Source: Brassica napus | Taxonomy: Eukaryota; Streptophyta; Magnoliopsida; Brassicales; Brassicaceae | Assembly (NCBI RefSeq): GCF_020379485.1 | Contig: NW_026015745.1 | Span: forward strand, 62,001 to 126,000 | Reading direction: 5' to 3' | Length of the DNA stretch: 64,000 bases | Shown: piece by piece, positions 58,469 to 64,000 of the stretch | Layout: the number at the start of each line of letters is the position of its first letter | Position numbering within the stretch: position 1 is the stretch's first letter | The notes under the pieces: generated by a model | Told to the model about the DNA's origin: nothing | What the model saw: the letters and a program-made list of their open reading frames with translations, nothing else | Databases searched by the model: none | Translations under genes and position numbers: made by a program

Positions 58469-60205
58469 AAAAGCATCATTGTCTCCTTCCCTTGCCTCAA
58501 CCGATGCTGAAACCGACAACGAGGAAGTCGCCAGCGAGCCCCAAGAATACTACACTACCTTCCCTGATGACTCCGGATATGGGGACTCGGGTTTCTTCCC
58601 GAACGCTTAGACAGGTACTCCACTAACTTTCCATTGTATATACCAGTTTTTCTTCGCAATTGTTTTCGGTATCTCCTCCAACTTCCTAACACAGAGACTG
58701 TGTGAACTAAGTTTGGGGGAGGCATCAAGTATTTAATATGTTTTCTTTGATGATTTGAGTCTCATGCATTGCATTGTACATATATATATGCATAAAAAAA
58801 AAAAAAAAAAAAATAAAAAAAAAAAACACAAAAAGAAACATGTAGTTGCATCACTTGCACTTTTAAGATTGAGTCTAGAGCATATAGGTTGCATTCACTT
58901 GCATTGGGAACAATGATTTAAAATGCCTTGCAAAGAACCCTTGTCTAGAACTCAAAATGACACCCTAGTTAAACATATCAAGTAGCTTAAGCATCTCTTG
59001 AAAACCTTGCACGCTTCGAGCCTTGAAAACTCTTCTTGAAACTTGTTTGCTTGCTTGATGTTAGCATTGTTCTTAAGATCAGCTCCAATCTAAACTTGGC
59101 TTGAATGAACTTAATTTCTCTTGCATATGGGCATTTGCATACTTGATCATGGATCTCACACACATTTGGGTTATCTTATTCCTTCATACCTATCTTTGTT
59201 AACCCAAATGGCACTCCTTACCCTAAAACCCTAACCATTCCTTGAGACCAAACATTTAATTGCATGAGTGAGGCCTCTTTTGATAGCTTGTCATGTGCAA
59301 AATCTTGAGAGTATTGGAGGCGACATAGGTTTATTCTCATCTCTTGCTAGCACAATGAGTTAGCATTTGGGGATGTGAGAGGGGTTTATGTGTTTTAAAT
59401 TTCAATATCTTGGGTTTGGAGAGTGAGAAAGATGAGAGATATGAAAATAAAGCTCCTAGGGATATATATATAAAAAAAAAAAAGAAGCTCTTGATTATGT
59501 AACAAAGAACCTTCCCCCTAAAAAAAAAAAAAAAAAAAGATCAAAAAGAAGTTGGGGAAAGAAATGAAAAAAGGTTAGAGCTTGTGGAAAGTGGATTAAA
59601 ATCCCTAGTGAGTGGGTCAAATGAAAAGAAAAGAGAGTTGTACATTGGGTGAGTGATGTGAGGGGGTTTAGATTGATTTTGAGATGATGATAAAGAGGGT
59701 AGAACTTGTGATCATTTACAACAAAATGGGGTAGAATGATGAGAATGAATCTATGTATGCATGAGTTGCTTCTAATCTTAGATAAATTTTGCATAATGAT
59801 CAAGCTCCTTGTTTTGAGTGATAACCACCCTTAAATAAAAACATTTGAACCCATCTCTTCATTCATATTAGACCATTGCATGCCTAGCCAAATGATTGAG
59901 ATCATGTGCCCATTTGTGAGACTTCACCTTGTGTGTGTGTGTGTGAATCAATGTGAGAGCTGATTGAAAGGACTTGTTGGTAAAGAGTATTGCAACTTGA
60001 GTAGAGGAAAAAAAAGTATGGATAGGCCTAGAGAAGCTAGAGTATAATAAGGAGAATGCTCATGCTATTTGTTATGTTTCTTTAGGATGTTAAGTTGAGT
60101 GCTAGGAAGTGTTACTTTTGGCTATGAGTTCCCACTTTCAAACCTCTCTCCCTATGAGTTCTTACAAGTCACTTGAGGACAAGTAAGATACAAGTTTGGG
60201 GGAGT
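58469..60205 (+). mobile_element. Athila-type 3' internal region
   Basis: Starts abruptly after the inverted protease, with the end of a frame (YTTFPDDSGYGDSGFFPNA, stop at 58608-58610). It is followed by 1.6 kb of non-coding DNA with poly(A) runs. Two polypurine tracts, AAGTTTGGGGGAG, lie at 58709-58721 and 60192-60204; the second abuts the LTR and is the plus-strand priming site. The upstream polymerase genes are missing. Confidence 0.8.
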
Positions 60206-61596
60206 TGATATCTTGCATAATTACATTGTTTTAACCCTCTATTTCTTGCATGTTTTGATCATCTAGATTAGGAATCATGCATTTTAGTCTCTTTTTGCAC
60301 TGCATAAGTCTCTATCAGGTTTTGGAGTTTCCATTGGAGATATTAGAGGTACTTGGAAGCATTTGGGATCAAAAAGGGAGTGGAAAATGCTGTTTAGGCG
60401 AGCAAAGCACCAGAGCGGGGTACGGGAGCGACGTGCGACACCCGCTCCAGAAGAATCGAAGGCTGGCGCGACGTCTTGCACCGAGGTGATACACCCGCTC
60501 CAAGCCCAACTTCTTGTCGACGACTTTCATTATGCGGAGCGACCTATGGCAGCGACGTCACTCACCCGCGCCGGATGCAGAGCGACCTCTGGAGCGACGT
60601 CATCAACCCGCGCGCGTTTTGGAGAGGTGAAGCATGTGTTTTCGGAGCGACCTATGGGAGCGACCTAGTGCACCCGCGCCGCGTTTTATCTTATGTCGAA
60701 AACTTATGTTTTATTTGGGCTTTTGAAGTGATTAATTAAGCCCATTAGGTTTTAGAAGTCACATAAATACTCTCTAAACCTAATTGTAGGATCTTATCTT
60801 GTTTTCTATCTAATCACAAAAGAACTTTTAGTGAAAGATCCTATCTTGATCATCTTTCTCTTGTGATTGCTTGATTATCTTGATCACTAATCATGATTAG
60901 CACCAAATCATCTTTGATTCTTGGGCTCATCATGGAGAGTAGTGAGTAGTCATTTTTGGATTCATGGGTTAGGGAGATTAAGGGTGATTAAGCTAGATCT
61001 AAGGTGTTTAGGTGTAGATCAATCTTATTCCTTGCTAGTAGAGGGCTTTTAATGCAACTTTAGAGTTGGCCTCTCTAAAGTTGAGCTCTAGGCATTTCAT
61101 ACCCGGAAGGTGTTTGATGAAATGCCTGAACCAACTCTCCTAAGCTTTTAACATCCTTTACCAAAGGGATTTGTTGTTAAAGGTGTTAAGATGGCTAGTA
61201 GACTTGAGATTAATGATTACTTAGATAACATTCAACCAAAGGGATTTGATGCTTGAGTTATCTAGGTAAATGAGCATTCATCTAGGGATAGAGTTTGTTT
61301 AGGATTGTGTCTAGGCCTAAGGTAGATATAGATTGGTTCAAAGTTGACACCTTTAGGTTGAATCTTGATCACCCAAGATCGATTCCCATAGCCCATGAGT
61401 TCTCCCTTCTTATAAGAAAGAAAGCTTTGTCTTTATTGCATTTTAGGTAGTAATCTAGTTTAAAAACATCTCAAAAACTGGTAGCACTTAGATTAAGCAT
61501 GGTCTTGCATTCCCTTTGCTTTAGAATCACTTAGAACTGGTTTGACATCCTTTATACTACAACATTTGATTAGGAGCCTTGAAATTCCTATCGTCA
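60206..61596 (+). mobile_element. Complete Athila-type LTR (1391 bp)
   Basis: Begins TGATATCTTGCATAA and ends CTATCGTCA, the TG...CA form. A polypurine tract lies directly before it and a primer-binding site directly after it, so this LTR serves internal sequence on both sides. It contains an unusual GC-rich block (60400-60690) with repeated GGAGCGAC/GAGCGACCT units. Confidence 0.92.
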
Positions 61597-61599
61597 AAT

Positions 61600-61612
61600 T
61601 GGCGCCGTTGCC
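61600..61612 (+). promoter_or_regulatory. Retrotransposon primer-binding site (tRNA-Asp type)
   Basis: TGGCGCCGTTGCC, three bases after the LTR end, is complementary to the 3' end of plant tRNA-Asp, the primer reported for Athila elements. Confidence 0.85.
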
Positions 61613-61726
61613 AAATTCTAAGTTGATTGTGACATTGGGATTTAGTCATTTGCTTGAGACTAAGTCAATTTTTATATAATTGTGTTATTGCTTCTCTTTG
61701 TTCTTCTCTCTTTGCATTTCAGGTGT

Positions 61727-64000
61727 ATGAACACAAGGAGCAGAGGTCCAACAAAACTAGTTCCAAGAGTTGAAGACATTAGAGCACTTGAGAGGGAGAT
61801 AGCAAGACAAAGAAGAGAAGTAGAGCAACAGGCTCACTTGCAAGGGTTGGGGTTTGATATGGAGAATCTGCCTCAAGATGGTGAAGCCCAAGGAGGCAAT
61901 GGTTCAAGAGCTGATCCTTTTAGACCACAGCGCCAGCCACAACATCCACAGCGCCAAGCTCGTGCCATTGGAGCCTATGATCAACCTCACATTCATGGTC
62001 ATAGGTTGGGAATCAGAGCACCAGCTGTGGAGAACAACAACTTCGAGATCAAGTCAGGGCTGCTCAACACTATAGAGAACAACAAGTATCATGGTCTTGC
62101 TGCTGAAGACCCTTTTGATCACTTGTACAAGTTTGATCAGTACTGTGGCTTGTCCAAGACAAATGGTGTTTCTGAAGATGCTTTCAAGCTGAAGCTATTT
62201 CCTTTCTCTTTGGGAGACAAGGCACACCAATGGGAGAAGACTCTTCCAAGTGACACTGTCACTACTTGGGAAGATTGCAAGAGAGCTTTCCTAGAAAAGT
62301 TCTTCTCTACTTCAAGGACAGCTAAGATCAGGAACGAAATCTCCGGGTTTCAACAAAAAGGTCTAGAGAGCTTCAGTGAAGCATGGGAGAGGTTCAAGGT
62401 TATTGGTCTCAATGCCCTCATCATGGTTTCAGCAAAGAGAGCTTGCTTAGCACCTTCTATAGAGGAGCCTTACCACAGTGCAGAAACAGGCTTGATACTG
62501 CCAGCAATGGTTTCTTCTTGGGGAGGACTGAAGAAGAAGCAGAGGAACTGGTGGAGAACATGGCTAAGAGCGACTCAGTCTACAGCGAGGAGCATGATAG
62601 GGTCAACAGAAATGATGATCACCAGACAAAGAAAGAGATCAAGTCCTTGCAGGAGAAGATGGACTTGCTTCTTTCTAACCAAGCTAAACAAGAGCAGGTC
62701 AACTTTGTGGGTGGTCCTATTCAAGAGATTCCTCCCAAGATTAATGAGGTTGATGGTTTGGAAGGACAAGAGGAGCTGTGCTTCATCAATAACAATGGTT
62801 CTTGGTACAGGAAGGAGCCTAACTTTCAGTACAACAACTACCAGCAAAAGTCCTACTCAAACAACCAGCAAGGAGGATACCAGCAGAGGCAAAACACTCA
62901 GCAAGGGAACTATCAGCCTAGGCAAAACACCCCTCCTGGTTTCAACAATAACAACAATCAGTCAACTCAAGCTCAAGGAAGTTCTTCACAAGCTCCAGCT
63001 TCAGATACAAGTGTGGATGCAATGTTCAAGAAACTTTTGGATTTTCAGGCCAAGAATGAGAAGACAATGGGTTATGAGTTCACGAAAATTCACTCCAAGA
63101 TTGATGGAAGCTACAATGAGCTCAACAACAAGATCCGACATTTGGAGAATCAGTTTGCTTCAATGAACTCTCAGCCAAGTCGCCAACAAGGGGCATTACC
63201 TGGAAAGCCAGAGCAAAATCCCAAGGAAACAATGAAAGCCATCACCCTTAGGAGTGGAAAACAGCTACCACCAAGAACTCTCATTAGGGATAATGAGAAG
63301 CAAGATGGAGAGGTGGTCATCAATGTGGATGATGATGTGGTTATTATGGATGAGAAAACCAATGAGGAGATCTTGGAGAAGATAGTTGAAGCAAAAGGAA
63401 AGGGTAAAATTGGAGAAGAAAAGAAGGGGGAGAACAAGAATGAAGCTGCAACTTCATCAAAAGGAGCTTTATTCAATCCTCCTCCCTATGAACCAAAACT
63501 TCCTTTTCCCGGTAGATTCAAGAGACAACTTTTGGAGCAATACAAGGCCTTATTTGAGAAGCAAATGAGTGAAGTTCAGATTACTATGCCCATAATTGAT
63601 GCCTTCATGCTAGTGCCTCAATACAGCAAGTTCCTCAAGGATGCTGTAACTAAGAAAAAGAAAGAGATGGAAGGCATGGTGGTTCTTACTCATGAGTGTA
63701 GTGCTATTATCCAAAGGCTAACCATCCCTAAGAAGCTTGAAGATCCAGGAAGCTTCACTTTACCTTGTGCCATTGGGCAATTTGCTTTTGAGAGGTGTCT
63801 ATGCGATTTGGGAGCAAGTGTGAGTCTTATGCCTCTCTCCATTGCTAAAAGGCTTGGCTTTACACAATACAAGAAATGTAGACTCTCTCTTGTGCTAGCT
63901 GATCGCTCAGTGAAGATTCCCATTGGTATCCTAGAAGATCTCCCTGTTATGGTTGGAAATTGTGAGATTCCTACAGACTTTGTGGTGTTGGAGATGGATG
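61727..64000 (+). mobile_element. Athila-type gag-protease region, continues past window edge
   Basis: Gag starts at 61727 ([20 protein letters not shown]) and holds the retrotransposon gag block ([52 protein letters not shown]). The frame slips by one base near 62398; after it a long frame stays open through a Gln/Asn-rich stretch to the protease motif CDLGASVSLMP (about 63805-63837) and the window end. Apart from the slip it looks recent. I saw no CCHC zinc knuckle. RT, RNase H and integrase would lie to the right of the window. Confidence 0.9.

Noticed and set aside
58302..58610. Plus-strand frame across 58302-58610
   Set aside because: The first half is antisense to the inverted protease segment. 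Only the last part belongs to the forward element.

Overview
The window is plant nuclear DNA from the mustard family (Brassicaceae). It is AT-rich, its genes carry short GT-AG introns, and it is dense in small DNA transposons. The left half keeps, in order, genes I recognise as counterparts of Arabidopsis thaliana At5g27740 to At5g27930: RFC3 (3' end), a HIG1/hypoxia-responsive protein, RPL22, MIR164C, a mitochondrial-type L18p protein, TOPP8, RPL18, a single C2H2 zinc-finger EAR protein, and the clade-E PP2C EGR2. The locus numbers come from memory of Arabidopsis gene order and are not a search result.

Layout. 1-4351: end of RFC3, HIG1-domain gene, a U1 snRNA gene with its own promoter and 3' box, and an RPL22 gene broken in the middle. 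4352-13020: mostly transposon-derived DNA around MIR164C, including a roughly 2.9 kb element with long degenerate inverted ends. 13021-17597: L18p gene, TOPP8 on the minus strand, and RPL18 sharing a divergent promoter with TOPP8. 18078-19179: an alpha-tubulin pseudogene fragment that keeps an intron. 19180-30604: the zinc-finger gene, a finger-less relative of it, and SINE, LINE, CACTA, MITE and Helitron-like remnants. 30605-32707: EGR2. 37972-41705: an NRG1-type helper NLR gene whose 3' end is cut by a hAT-type MITE with an 8-bp target duplication. 45516-45832: a small secreted Cys-rich peptide gene. 46605-49643: an intact RPA1-like (DUF223 and RPA-C OB-fold) gene. 51600-52701: a damaged relative of that gene, followed by a textbook Helitron 3' terminus at 53663. 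54028-55650: a duplicated segment and MITEs. 56343-64000: a rearranged Athila-type Ty3/gypsy retrotransposon region with near-identical LTR and protease segments in both orientations, running off the right edge.

The genes do not form one pathway. The left part is a conserved housekeeping block (replication clamp loader, ribosomal proteins, PP1, U1 snRNA) with regulators (MIR164C, zinc finger, EGR2). The right part is an accessory, transposon-rich region with an immune receptor and ssDNA-binding proteins. I saw no convincing new multi-gene system. The most unusual items are the interleaved Athila inverted repeats, the hAT-cut NRG1-like gene, the finger-less EAR paralogue, the paired RPA-like genes beside a Helitron end, and two perfect long hairpins of unknown origin.
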